Source: Xanthobacteraceae bacterium (GTDB taxonomy: Bacteria; Pseudomonadota; Alphaproteobacteria; Rhizobiales; Xanthobacteraceae). Taken from it: 40,042 nucleotides of DNA. Every line of letters starts with the position of its first letter. Position 1 is the first letter of the stretch. Positions 31,286 through 39,219 of the stretch are shown piece by piece. Both the position numbers and the translations under genes were made by a program. A model generated the notes under the pieces. It did no database searches, had not been told where the DNA came from, and was given only the letters and a program-made list of their open reading frames with translations. Where the stretch lies: NCBI GenBank assembly GCA_031291475.1, contig JARLIY010000011.1:1-40042 (forward strand). Reading direction: 5' to 3'.

Positions 31286-32398
31286 TCAGGCTTCGCCCCA
31301 TACGCCATCCGCGCGCATCATTTCGACCAACATGCCTTCGCGGAGACCGCGGTCGGCGACGCGTAACCGCGGACATGGGAAAAACCGGCGAATAGCGTCG
31401 AGGATGGCGCAACCGGCCAGCACCAGATCGGCGCGTTCGGCGCCGATGCAGGGATTGGCCGCGCGCTCGTCAAAACTCATGGCCAAAAGCTCGCCGACGA
31501 CGCGCGACACCTGCTCGTCGGACAACCAGCAGCCGTCGACGCGGCGCCGGTCGTAGCGCCGCAATTTCAGGAATACACCGGCGATCGTCGTCACCGTGCC
31601 CGAAGTGCCGAGCATATGGAAGCCTTCAAGGTCGCTACGATGCGCAGCGGCGAATTTCTCGACGAAGGCGGCGACCTCCTCCACCATCGCGTCGTAGGTT
31701 TCGCGCGATACCACCGTGCCGCCATAACGTTCGGCAAGCGTGACCACCCCGACCGGCAGCGATGCCCAGCCGACTATGTCGGGATGCGGCGGCCCGCGCC
31801 GGACGCCGTTGGGACGGCCGAGCCGCACCAACTCCGACGATCCGCCGCCAATATCGAAAAGGATGACGCCGGCGGCGGCCGGATCGAACAACTCCGTGCA
31901 GCCGGCCGCCGCCAACCGAGCCTCGGTCGCCGAATCGACGATTTCCAGTTCGAGGCCCGCTTGTTCGGCGACGCGGGCGCGAAACGCCTCGCCGTTCTCG
32001 GCGGCGCGGCAGGCCTCCGTAGCAATGAGCCGAGCGCGTTTGACGCCGCGCGCATGCATCTTGTCGCGACAAATCAGCAGTGCCTCAACGGCGCGCGCGA
32101 TCGCTGCTTCGCTGATGCGGCGCGAGGCGGCGACCCCTTCGCCGAGACGAATGATGCGGGAGAACGCGTCGACCACACGAAAACCGTCGGCCGTCGGGCG
32201 AGCGACGAGCAGCCGGCAATTGTTGGTGCCGAGATCGAGTGCCGCGTAAGTCCCGTCGGGATTGCCGTTGGCCGATGCTTGGGCGTCATCGCGGCCAAAG
32301 CCATCGCGACGGATGCCGTATGGCGTCCGGCGAGGCCAGCGCCTTCGCTGTGCCCCACGGCCCCCGAGGCCGCCGGTTGGCGAGGCCTCCTCCTTCAT
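31286..32398 (-). CDS. Exopolyphosphatase / pppGpp phosphohydrolase family
   Basis: A 370-residue member of the Ppx/GppA family (ASKHA fold), which hydrolyses polyphosphate or pppGpp. Motifs visible are ALDLGTNNCRLLVA (phosphate 1), FDIGGGSSELV (phosphate 2) and GTSGTVTTIAGVFL. The ATG at 32398 has AGGAAGG eight bases upstream and is preferred over an in-frame start 35 codons upstream. The length fits the short, two-domain class without the C-terminal HD domain. Which substrate is preferred cannot be decided here. It lies upstream of rlmE. Confidence 0.88.
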   Translation of the reverse strand: MKEEASPTGGLGGRGAQRRRWPRRTPYGIRRDGFGRDDAQASANGNPDGTYAALDLGTNNCRLLVARPTADGFRVVDAFSRIIRLGEGVAASRRISEAAIARAVEALLICRDKMHARGVKRARLIATEACRAAENGEAFRARVAEQAGLELEIVDSATEARLAAAGCTELFDPAAAGVILFDIGGGSSELVRLGRPNGVRRGPPHPDIVGWASLPVGVVTLAERYGGTVVSRETYDAMVEEVAAFVEKFAAAHRSDLEGFHMLGTSGTVTTIAGVFLKLRRYDRRRVDGCWLSDEQVSRVVGELLAMSFDERAANPCIGAERADLVLAGCAILDAIRRFFPCPRLRVADRGLREGMLVEMMRADGVWGEA

Positions 32399-32608
32399 TC
32401 CCAATACCTTCCTGCCGCGCCGGAACTCTGCGGCTCGACGGCTGCGGGGCTTGTTCAAACTCAAAATCGGGACAAATGTATCAGCCGAAGGGGTTGCGGC
32501 CAATACTGTGCTTTTACCGCCTATGAGCCATGTCCGCCGTCCAGCTTGTCGCGCCTTGCCAAGTCCACTATGTCACCGCGATATGAGTTTTTGCGGGATT
32601 AGACGGCC

Positions 32609-35023
32609 ATGAATTTGCACCAGCCTGCCGATGGGCAGGCGGACAAATTGACCGCGGACGCCTTGACGGCTGAAAGATTGGCGGTCGAGAAATTCGCCGT
32701 TGGTCAATCCGTCCCGCGCAGCGAAGATCCGATGCTGCTGCGCGGCGCCGGCCGTTATACCGACGACGTCAACCTTCCCAATCAGGCCTACGCGGTCATG
32801 GTGCGCAGCCGGAACGCGCACGGCGTCATTCGTGCGATCGATGCCGAGGCGTCGCGAAAAATGCCGGGCGTGCTGCGCATCTACACCGCCGCCGATCTCG
32901 AAGGCTATGGCCCGCTAAAATGCATCGTACCTTTCAAGAATCGCGACGGTTCGCCGATGCGCAAGCCATGGCGCGGTGCGCTGGCGAAGAACAAAGTGCG
33001 TTACGTCGGCGACCCGGTGGCTGTCGTCGTCGCCGAGACGGTGCTCGCGGCGAAGGACGCGGCTGAAGCCGTTGTGGTCCAGATCGACGCCCTGCCCGCG
33101 GTAACTTCCGCGGAAGATGCGGCACGCGGCGGCGCCCCACTCCTCTACGACGACGTGCCGGGCAACATTTCGCTCGATTATCATTTTGGCGATGCCGCCG
33201 CCGTCGATGCGGCCTTTGCCGCCGCGGCCCACGTCACCCGATTGCCGCTCATCAACAGCCGCCTAGTCGTCAACGCCATGGAGCCGCGCGCGGCGCTCGC
33301 CAACTACGAGAACGAACGCTTCATATTATATGTCGCCTCGCAGGGCGTCGCTGGTATGCGCGCCAATATTGCCGAGCTGCTGGGAGTGGACGCCAAGGCC
33401 GTCCACATCCTGACCGGCCAGGTTGGCGGCTCGTTCGGCATGAAGGCCGCCGTGTTCCCCGAATATGTCTGTGTCTTGCATGCCGCGCGCGCGCTAGGGC
33501 GGCCGGTGAAGTGGACCGACGAACGCTCAGGAAGCTTCTTCTCCGACAGCCACGGCCGCAGTCACGATGTTACCGGCGAACTCGCGCTTGCCGCGGACGG
33601 CACCTTCTTGGCGCTGCGAATCACCGGCTTCGCCGATATGGGCGCATTCCTGTCGGCCATGGGGCCGTTTCCCGGAACGCTCAACATCGTCAAGAACGTG
33701 CAGAGCATGTATCGGACCCCACTCATCGAGGTCTCGACAAAGTGCGTGTTCACCAACACGCCGCAGATCGGCCCCTACCGCGGCGCCGGCCGGCCGGAGG
33801 GCAATTACTTTGTCGAGCGATTGATCGACGCCGCGGCGGCGGAGATGGGCGTGGATCGGCTGGCGCTGCGCCGGCGCAATCAGATCCGCCCGAAGGACCT
33901 GCCCTACAAGACCGCGTCCGACGTCACTTACGACAGCGGCGACTTCGCGGCGCTGACCAAGCAGGCGCTTGAACTCGCTGACTTCAAAGGCTTTGCGCGC
34001 CGCAAGCGCGAAAGCCTGCGGCGCGGCAAGCTGCGCGGTCTCGGTATCGGCAATTTTTTGGAAGTCACCGCGCCGCCGTCAAAAGAATTGGCCGCTATCA
34101 CATTCAATGCCGACGGCACGGTGACGCTCGCGACCGGCACCCTCGATTTCGGCATGGGCCATGCCACGCCCTTTGCGCAGGTCTTGAGCCAGCAACTCGG
34201 CATTCCCTTCGACAAGATCTCGCTCGTTCAGGGAGACAGCGACCGGATCTTCATGGGTGGAGGAAGCGGCGGTTCAAAATCGATCATGCACAGCGGCACC
34301 GCAATCGTCGAAGCCGCGGCGAAGGTAGTCGAAAAGGGCAAGGAGATCGCCAGCCACGTGCTCGAAGCGGCGGTTTCCGACATCGAATTCAGCCATGGCC
34401 GCTTTATCATCGCCGGAACGGACCGCTCGGTCTCGCTCGTCGAGCTGGCGCGGACCCTGCACAACGGCGGCGCCAAACTGCCGGAGGATGCGCCGCAATC
34501 GCTCGATGTCAGTCACGTGAGCGATGGTCCCAGCGCCGCGACTTTTCCCAACGGCTGTCATGTCGCCGAGGTCGAGGTCGACCCGGAGACCGGAGTGGTG
34601 GAGCTGTTGAAGTATTCATGCGTCAACGACTTCGGCATCGTGGTGAATCCCATGGTCGTCGCCGGGCAGCTGCACGGCGGCGTCGTGCAGGGAATCGGCC
34701 AGGCGCTCATGGAGATGACGGTCTATGACGGCGACGGGCAATTGCTCACCGGTTCGTTCATGGATTATGCGATGCCGCGCGCGACCGACGTGCCGTCCTT
34801 CACGCTTGCCGAGCACCCGGTACCGGCGAAGACCAACCCGCTCGGCGTGAAGGGCTGCGGCGAAGCCGGCTGCGCCGGCTCGCTCACCTCGGTCATCAAT
34901 GCGGTCCTCGACGCGCTCGCCGAACGCGGCATACGCCACCTCGACATGCCGCTGACCCCGTTCCGCATCTGGCAGGCCCTGCGCGAGGCGAACGGTAACG
35001 GCGCCGGGCGTTCGATCCGATGA
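32609..35023 (+). CDS. Molybdenum hydroxylase large subunit (XDH/CoxL family, form II type)
   Basis: An 804-residue molybdopterin-cytosine-dinucleotide-binding subunit of the xanthine/aldehyde oxidase and CO dehydrogenase family. The fold starts with GQSVPRSEDPMLLRGAGRYTDD. The active-site loop reads PYRGAGR at 389-395, as in form II enzymes, not the AYxCSFR of true form I CO dehydrogenase. The probable catalytic base is E752 in GVKGCGEAGCAGS. Such enzymes normally need FAD and 2Fe-2S subunits; neither is encoded on either side. The stop overlaps the next MFS gene by four bases (ATGA). The substrate is unknown. Confidence 0.9.
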   Translation: MNLHQPADGQADKLTADALTAERLAVEKFAVGQSVPRSEDPMLLRGAGRYTDDVNLPNQAYAVMVRSRNAHGVIRAIDAEASRKMPGVLRIYTAADLEGYGPLKCIVPFKNRDGSPMRKPWRGALAKNKVRYVGDPVAVVVAETVLAAKDAAEAVVVQIDALPAVTSAEDAARGGAPLLYDDVPGNISLDYHFGDAAAVDAAFAAAAHVTRLPLINSRLVVNAMEPRAALANYENERFILYVASQGVAGMRANIAELLGVDAKAVHILTGQVGGSFGMKAAVFPEYVCVLHAARALGRPVKWTDERSGSFFSDSHGRSHDVTGELALAADGTFLALRITGFADMGAFLSAMGPFPGTLNIVKNVQSMYRTPLIEVSTKCVFTNTPQIGPYRGAGRPEGNYFVERLIDAAAAEMGVDRLALRRRNQIRPKDLPYKTASDVTYDSGDFAALTKQALELADFKGFARRKRESLRRGKLRGLGIGNFLEVTAPPSKELAAITFNADGTVTLATGTLDFGMGHATPFAQVLSQQLGIPFDKISLVQGDSDRIFMGGGSGGSKSIMHSGTAIVEAAAKVVEKGKEIASHVLEAAVSDIEFSHGRFIIAGTDRSVSLVELARTLHNGGAKLPEDAPQSLDVSHVSDGPSAATFPNGCHVAEVEVDPETGVVELLKYSCVNDFGIVVNPMVVAGQLHGGVVQGIGQALMEMTVYDGDGQLLTGSFMDYAMPRATDVPSFTLAEHPVPAKTNPLGVKGCGEAGCAGSLTSVINAVLDALAERGIRHLDMPLTPFRIWQALREANGNGAGRSIR

Positions 35024-36246
35024 CGCAGGCGATCGCGGTTCCCGCGCGCCGTTTCGGCGAATTGCGCGTCATCGCGCCGGTCTGTGCGGCGCACTTCCTC
35101 AGCCACTTTTACATGATCATGCTGGCGCCGCTGTTCGCGTTCGTGCGCGCCGATTATGGCGTGAGCTATACCGATCTGGCGTTGGCGCTCACCGCCTTCA
35201 ACGTCGTCTCGGCTGTGCTGCAAACGCCGGTCGGCTTCCTGGTCGACCGGATCGGCGCGCGCGTCGTGCTGATTGCCGGCGTCGCGCTCGGCGCCGCCGC
35301 CTTCGCGGTCGCCGGTCTCGTCAATTCATTCGTGGTGTTCATCGCCATGTATGCCGTCGCCGGGCTCGGCAACACCGCGTACCATCCGGCCGATTATTCG
35401 CTTTTGTCCCACCACAGTCCGCCCGCGCGCGTCGGCCAGTTGTTCTCGTTTCACACCTTCTCCGGAATTCTCGGCGCCGCGGTTGCCCCGGGCACCCTGC
35501 TGCTGATTCAGAGTCATTTCGGCTGGCGCGGCGCCTATGTTGGAGCCGCAATCCTCGGCTTTCTGGTGCTTGTGCTGCTCGCTGCGCAGCGGCCGACGCC
35601 CGCCGACCGATTAGCCGAGAAACGCCGCCCGCCGCCGGCCGATGGCGCCGCCGCAAAGCCCGGCGACCACGGCTGGCGGCTCCTGCTCTCACCGCCGATC
35701 ATGCTCAATCTGGCCTTCTTCGTGCTTACGTCGGTCATGGGCGGGCTCAACAGCTTCCTCGTCGTCGCGCTCGGCGCGCTGTACGGCACGCCTGACACGC
35801 TCGCCAATGTGGCGCTCACCGGCCTGCTGGCGATGAATGCGCTCGGCGTGCTCGCCGGCGGCGTGCTGGCTTCGCGTACCTCCCGTCACGCCGCCGTTGC
35901 CGCGCTCGGCCTCGCCTTTGCCGGCACCGTGACCGCCTTGGTCGGCCTCATCGGTTTTACCTCCTATGTGCTGGTGTTGATGACCTCGCTGTCCGGTCTG
36001 TTTGTCGGCATCGCCAGTCCATCGCGCGACATGCTGGTGCGTGCGGTCACGCCGCAAGGCGCCTTCGGGCGCGTGTTCGGGTTCGTGTCCTCGGGCTACA
36101 ACATCGGCGCCATGATCGCGCCGACGATCTACGGTATGATGATGGATCACGGCGAGCCTCGCGCGGTATTTTTGTTTTCCGCCGCTTGCAGCATTCTCTG
36201 CATCGGTACTGTGGTGTTCGGATTCTCTGGGCGCGAGCAGCGTTAA
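35020..36246 (+). CDS. MFS transporter (12 TM)
   Basis: A 408-residue inner membrane protein with about 12 hydrophobic segments and a charged middle loop (about 188-220). The motif GFLVDRIGARVV between TM2 and TM3 is the standard MFS signature. The start AAHFLSHFYMIMLAPLFAF recalls the fosmidomycin-resistance-like group, but the substrate cannot be read. It overlaps the molybdenum hydroxylase gene by ATGA, so it could import the substrate or export the product of that enzyme. That link is inference. Confidence 0.87.
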   Translation: MTQAIAVPARRFGELRVIAPVCAAHFLSHFYMIMLAPLFAFVRADYGVSYTDLALALTAFNVVSAVLQTPVGFLVDRIGARVVLIAGVALGAAAFAVAGLVNSFVVFIAMYAVAGLGNTAYHPADYSLLSHHSPPARVGQLFSFHTFSGILGAAVAPGTLLLIQSHFGWRGAYVGAAILGFLVLVLLAAQRPTPADRLAEKRRPPPADGAAAKPGDHGWRLLLSPPIMLNLAFFVLTSVMGGLNSFLVVALGALYGTPDTLANVALTGLLAMNALGVLAGGVLASRTSRHAAVAALGLAFAGTVTALVGLIGFTSYVLVLMTSLSGLFVGIASPSRDMLVRAVTPQGAFGRVFGFVSSGYNIGAMIAPTIYGMMMDHGEPRAVFLFSAACSILCIGTVVFGFSGREQR

Positions 36247-36441
36247 ACCGGTCGATGGCCAGTTCCATTTCTGTTTTTCAGGTATCACGGTATCGATTCG
36301 ACGAAAGCTCGCGGTACTATCGGATGTAAGTTTTTTGCTTAGATATTTACACGTAGCTGCCTTTTTATTTGGTGTGATCCTCCCTTAACTCATTATTCCC
36401 TGTGCCGGCGGCATGATCGCCGCGATACGGACTGCGGGGAA

Positions 36442-36729
36442 ATGGCCGGTATCGCTCAAACCACACGCGATCTTTCTGATGAAAGTTCGGCCGAGGAAAA
36501 ATTCCGCCTTGTCGTCGAATCATGTCCGGGCGGCATGGTGATGACCGACAGCGGCAACAAGATCGTGCTCGTCAACACCGAGACCGAGCGGCTGTTCGGC
36601 TACACGCGCGACGAACTGATCGGCCGGACAATGGAAATGCTGGCAAACGGATCAGCGATCATCGCTTGGTCCCCCAGACCTTACTTCATAAGTGAAGCGG
36701 GGACCGAAGTAAATAATATAAGGTTGTGA
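36442..36729 (+). pseudogene. Truncated PAS-domain sensor gene
   Basis: The frame codes for 95 residues. Residues 18-70 are a good PAS domain start (EEKFRLVVESCPGGMVMTDS, then LVNTETERLFGYTRDELIGR). After TMEMLAN the expected second half of the domain is missing. Instead, about 25 unrelated residues follow, read from AT-rich, palindrome-dense DNA, up to a stop. Full-length relatives are PAS sensor kinases or guanylate cyclases; none of that is found downstream. It is most likely the 5' remnant of a sensor gene cut by an insertion or deletion near 36640. A short functional PAS protein is less likely. Confidence 0.7.
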
Positions 36730-36819
36730 TGGTGAATCTATACTTAGTAAGTACTTATACATAGGAATTATACTGTGAGAAGACAGTATAATTTCGCCAA
36801 TCACTTATGAATAGATTCA
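36654..36819. repeat. Cluster of nested inverted repeats, AT-rich
   Basis: Within 166 bases there are: a palindrome AGCGATCATCGCT (36654-36666); GGTCCCC/GGGGACC (36668-36674 and 36699-36705) enclosing CTTCA/TGAAG; TACTTAGTAAGTA (36741-36753); an exact 11-bp stem AATTATACTGT/ACAGTATAATT with a six-base loop (36766-36793); and 9-bp inverted ends TGAATCTAT/ATAGATTCA (36733-36741 and 36811-36819) around the last two. The G+C drops sharply relative to the core. No gene is found in 36730-37022. It may be a small structured RNA, a MITE-like insertion or a recombination scar. Confidence 0.8.
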
Positions 36820-37022
36820 GCAATGGCGAAAAGCGATCACCGATCGCCGTTTCCACACCGATGCGCCCTGCTCGCTCGTTTCCCGCGCTGCATTTCTTTG
36901 AGACCGACGAAGTCCAGGGAATCGGAACGGCCAAGGCTTGGAATGCGGACGCAGATGTCCTAGATGGAACCCCTTACCCGCGGCGGACTGCGCGCAGTTT
37001 CGCCGACATGCGGCAAAAAATT

Positions 37023-37096
37023 TGGGGAATAGTTCAACGGTAGAACATCGGACTCTGACTCCGAGAATCTAGGTTCGAATCCTAGTTCCCCAGCCA
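37023..37096 (+). tRNA. tRNA-Gln (CTG)
   Basis: A complete cloverleaf: acceptor TGGGGAA pairs with TTCCCCA, D arm GTTCAACGGTAGAAC, anticodon arm TCGGA-CTCTGAC-TCCGA with anticodon CTG, and T arm TAGG-TTCGAAT-CCTA. The 3' end G-CCA is encoded. Anticodon CTG reads CAG, so the amino acid is glutamine. The integrase gene that follows 59 bases downstream suggests its 3' half is used as an attachment site. Confidence 0.95.
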
Positions 37097-37155
37097 ATTG
37101 ATTTCACAAAGCCTTTCTCGTTCTGACATTAGAACATCACAGACCAGTTGGGCGC

Positions 37156-38187
37156 TCAGTTGGACGATTCCGTTCTCTTTTCGAGCTTGCGAATGGCATT
37201 CTCGGCGAGAGCCGGATCGCGATGCAGGTAGTGCGCATCGAGAATTGAACGCACGTCACGCAAGGTGTGGCCGGTAAGGGTTGCAATCTCTGCCTCAGTA
37301 CATTCCGCTAAGGCGAGCCGCGTCACCGCAGTTCCGCGAAGATCATTGAAAGTCAGTCCGGCGATACCGGCCTTGTTGCAGGCCTTGCCCCATGATGCTC
37401 GAAAACCGCCGGGCGTCCATGGCCGCTTGTCGGTCGATACTAGGATAATCGGCCCGTGCTTGGTCGCCGCATCCAGCGCCACTTTAAGGGGGGCGCCGAC
37501 TGGGACGACGACGCGGACACCGGTCTTAGATTGGCGCAAACGGATGTGTCGTCCGTCGTAGGCTGACCAAGGAAGCCGCAGCAGATCGCCCTGCCGCTGC
37601 CCCGTCCACAAGCCCAGCAATAGTGGCAGGTGAAGGTGTGACGGCGCGCTTTTGAGGAATGCGACCTCGTCGTCGGTAGTCCAAATTTTGTCCGCTCGCG
37701 ATCCGCGATATAACCGCCCGCCCTTCTCGCATGGATTCGCCGCGATCAAACCGCGATTCATGGCCCATGACAGGATTCGGGCGAATACGGTCCACGCATA
37801 ATCGGCCTGCCTACGAGATCTTGTGGCGAGCTCGTCGCGCCATGCCATGAACACGCCGCGGGTTCGGCGATCAGTCAATGCAGTAAGTGGAAAATCACCA
37901 AACTTGGACTCAATTACTTTTATCTTTTCCACATAATCGGCGCGGGTGCGTTTGGCGAGACGGCCAAAATCAGCGCTCGCCTGATAACCCTGCATAATCG
38001 ACAAGAGGACGCCTTGCGGTGGGCGCACTTTGCTCGCAACGGCCGCGTTATAGGAGGCCATAAATTCAGGCGCCCCTGGCTCACCTTGTAACCGCGGGCC
38101 GCCTTTCCAAGCGTACCAATAGGTAGCAGAACGGCCATCAGCCAGGCGTTTGGTAACGCTGTTAATGCCCCTAAGCCGAACGCGCAT
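37156..38187 (-). CDS. Tyrosine recombinase (phage-type integrase)
   Basis: A 343-residue site-specific recombinase. An N-terminal arm-like region (1-60) and a SAM-like core-binding domain (about 62-150) come before the catalytic domain. The catalytic set is R198 (TGQRQGD), K221 (SKTG), R284 (NDLRGTA), H307 (LTGHT) and Y320 (DAHYLHRD). The first His of the usual HxxR box is replaced by N281. Some rhizobial integrases also differ here, so the enzyme may be active. The gene faces tRNA-Gln, 59 bases away, and its start overlaps the upstream small ORF by 17 bases. Confidence 0.92.
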   Translation of the reverse strand: MRVRLRGINSVTKRLADGRSATYWYAWKGGPRLQGEPGAPEFMASYNAAVASKVRPPQGVLLSIMQGYQASADFGRLAKRTRADYVEKIKVIESKFGDFPLTALTDRRTRGVFMAWRDELATRSRRQADYAWTVFARILSWAMNRGLIAANPCEKGGRLYRGSRADKIWTTDDEVAFLKSAPSHLHLPLLLGLWTGQRQGDLLRLPWSAYDGRHIRLRQSKTGVRVVVPVGAPLKVALDAATKHGPIILVSTDKRPWTPGGFRASWGKACNKAGIAGLTFNDLRGTAVTRLALAECTEAEIATLTGHTLRDVRSILDAHYLHRDPALAENAIRKLEKRTESSN

Positions 38188-38398
38188 GATCTTTTATCCA
38201 TTTGTCTAGTTCATTTGAGGGAGTTTCCACGGGCGCATTAATTCCGGCCAAAATTTCGACGGTCCCGTCGCTGTTGGTCTTCACACGCGCCCACGACATC
38301 CCCGCATCGAGCGCAGCTTTCATTGCGCGTTTCAGATCGCTCTGATGAACTGCGATCCTGCCGAATTGCCGCCCGCGTGAGTGTCGTCGACTAGGCAT
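38171..38398 (-). CDS. Small basic protein, possible recombination directionality factor
   Basis: I recognise no family. The 75-residue protein begins with an Arg-rich stretch (MPSRRHSRGRQFGR), followed by a helix-prone part (SDLKRAMKAALDAG) and a beta-like KTNSDGTVEILAG segment. Its start overlaps the regulator stop by eight bases and its stop overlaps the integrase start by 17 bases, so it is certainly in the same operon. Excisionases are small, basic and often next to int, which makes that role a reasonable guess. The sequence alone does not show it. Confidence 0.7.
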   Translation of the reverse strand: MPSRRHSRGRQFGRIAVHQSDLKRAMKAALDAGMSWARVKTNSDGTVEILAGINAPVETPSNELDKWIKDHARSA

Positions 38399-39095
38399 GC
38401 TTTGTCTCAGTGGGTCTCAGCAAAAGACCCATAGATTTCAGCACAGTGTCGCCAAGTCGTGCTGCCACGGTCAGACCGAACGGATCGTCTTTAGGTATGT
38501 CGGACCACGTTTTTGGCACTACTACTTCGGTTCGCTCAGCGATGCGATGCCTGATATAGTGCAAATACAAATGTCCAAACGCCCCGGTCTCAAACTTAAT
38601 TTTTGCTTCCGGTTCAGGGGTAGCGCTGACTATCGACCGGGGACTAAATATCTCGACCAAAAGATCTACCCGATCCCACTTAGCCATCGCGTGCTTGAAC
38701 GTTCCGCTTGAGAATGAAGCAATAAGCCCGGTGAATGCCTCTTCAAAAGTGTGGCCCCGATTAAGTTGACAGAGCTCCGGCAGTGCTAGCCTCGGATTCC
38801 AGCGATCCAAAACCATCCGGTGACCACGAGGACTGTGTGAAGTAAGGTCCCTTAGATGACTCTTGGTTAGGGGGACAATGTCACTCAAGGAAACTGACGA
38901 CGCTCTCACGACCAACAACGCGGTAAGTAGACCGGCGACGTCGCTTGGCGTCATCTCCGCGCCGCCATATCGACCTCCCTTGCCGGTGCCGATCAGACCA
39001 CCCTCCCTCAGGCGGCGGCTTATTTCTCGAACCGTCCCTTCGGGAATTCCAGTGACCTCTGAGGTGCGCACTATCAAGTCGCTCAATTTAGCCAT
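38391..39095 (-). CDS. Winged-helix transcription regulator of the element
   Basis: A 234-residue protein I cannot place in a named family. The N-terminus is a clear helix-turn-helix with a wing: SDLIVRTSEVTGIPEGTVRE, then RRLREGGLIG and TGKGGRYGGAEMT (about residues 5-50). The remainder is of mixed helix and beta composition with no known catalytic motif. I chose the ATG at 39095; a TTG five codons upstream is in frame. A promoter with two inverted operator copies lies directly upstream, so self-regulation is likely. As it is the first gene before the small ORF and int, it probably sets expression of the integrase. Confidence 0.75.
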   Translation of the reverse strand: MAKLSDLIVRTSEVTGIPEGTVREISRRLREGGLIGTGKGGRYGGAEMTPSDVAGLLTALLVVRASSVSLSDIVPLTKSHLRDLTSHSPRGHRMVLDRWNPRLALPELCQLNRGHTFEEAFTGLIASFSSGTFKHAMAKWDRVDLLVEIFSPRSIVSATPEPEAKIKFETGAFGHLYLHYIRHRIAERTEVVVPKTWSDIPKDDPFGLTVAARLGDTVLKSMGLLLRPTETKHA

Positions 39096-39113
39096 GCCCG
39101 AATCGACCAATTA

Positions 39114-39177
39114 TGCGTACTGCGCAAAATTAACCATTTAAACTCTTGTTGGCAAGCCTAATTTTGTGCACTACGCA
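39114..39177 (-). promoter_or_regulatory. Promoter with paired inverted operators
   Basis: Two 19-base arms, 39114-39132 and 39159-39177, are inverted copies with 16 of 19 matching (TGCGTACTGCGCAAAATTA against TGCGTAGTGCACAAAATTA). Each arm holds a 13-base near-palindrome of the TGCGTASTGCRCA type. On the minus strand a -35 TTGCCA (39155-39150) and a -10 TAATTT (39132-39127) are 17 bases apart. The -10 overlaps the inner arm. Binding of the regulator here would block its own operon; this is inference. Confidence 0.7.
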
Positions 39178-39219
39178 GAATAGAAGTTACACGGCGCATG
39201 CGCTAGATACCGGCAGACC

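Larger units (their letters stand above)
37076..39110. mobile_element. Candidate tRNA-Gln-integrated element, left end
   Basis: A tyrosine integrase gene lies directly after tRNA-Gln and points toward it, the usual layout for islands that use the tRNA 3' end as attL. The integrase overlaps a small basic ORF, which overlaps a regulator, forming one minus-strand operon. The DNA has lower G+C than the core. No second copy of the tRNA-Gln 3' end was found to the right within the window, so attR is either outside or lost. The right boundary given is only the end of the regulator operon. Confidence 0.6.

Noticed and set aside
32609..35023. Form I (true) CO dehydrogenase
   Set aside because: The active-site loop is PYRGAGR and not AYxCSFR, and no coxM or coxS lies next to it.
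36807..37043. 78-codon frame before tRNA-Gln
   Set aside because: No similarity or Shine-Dalgarno, and it runs into the tRNA gene.
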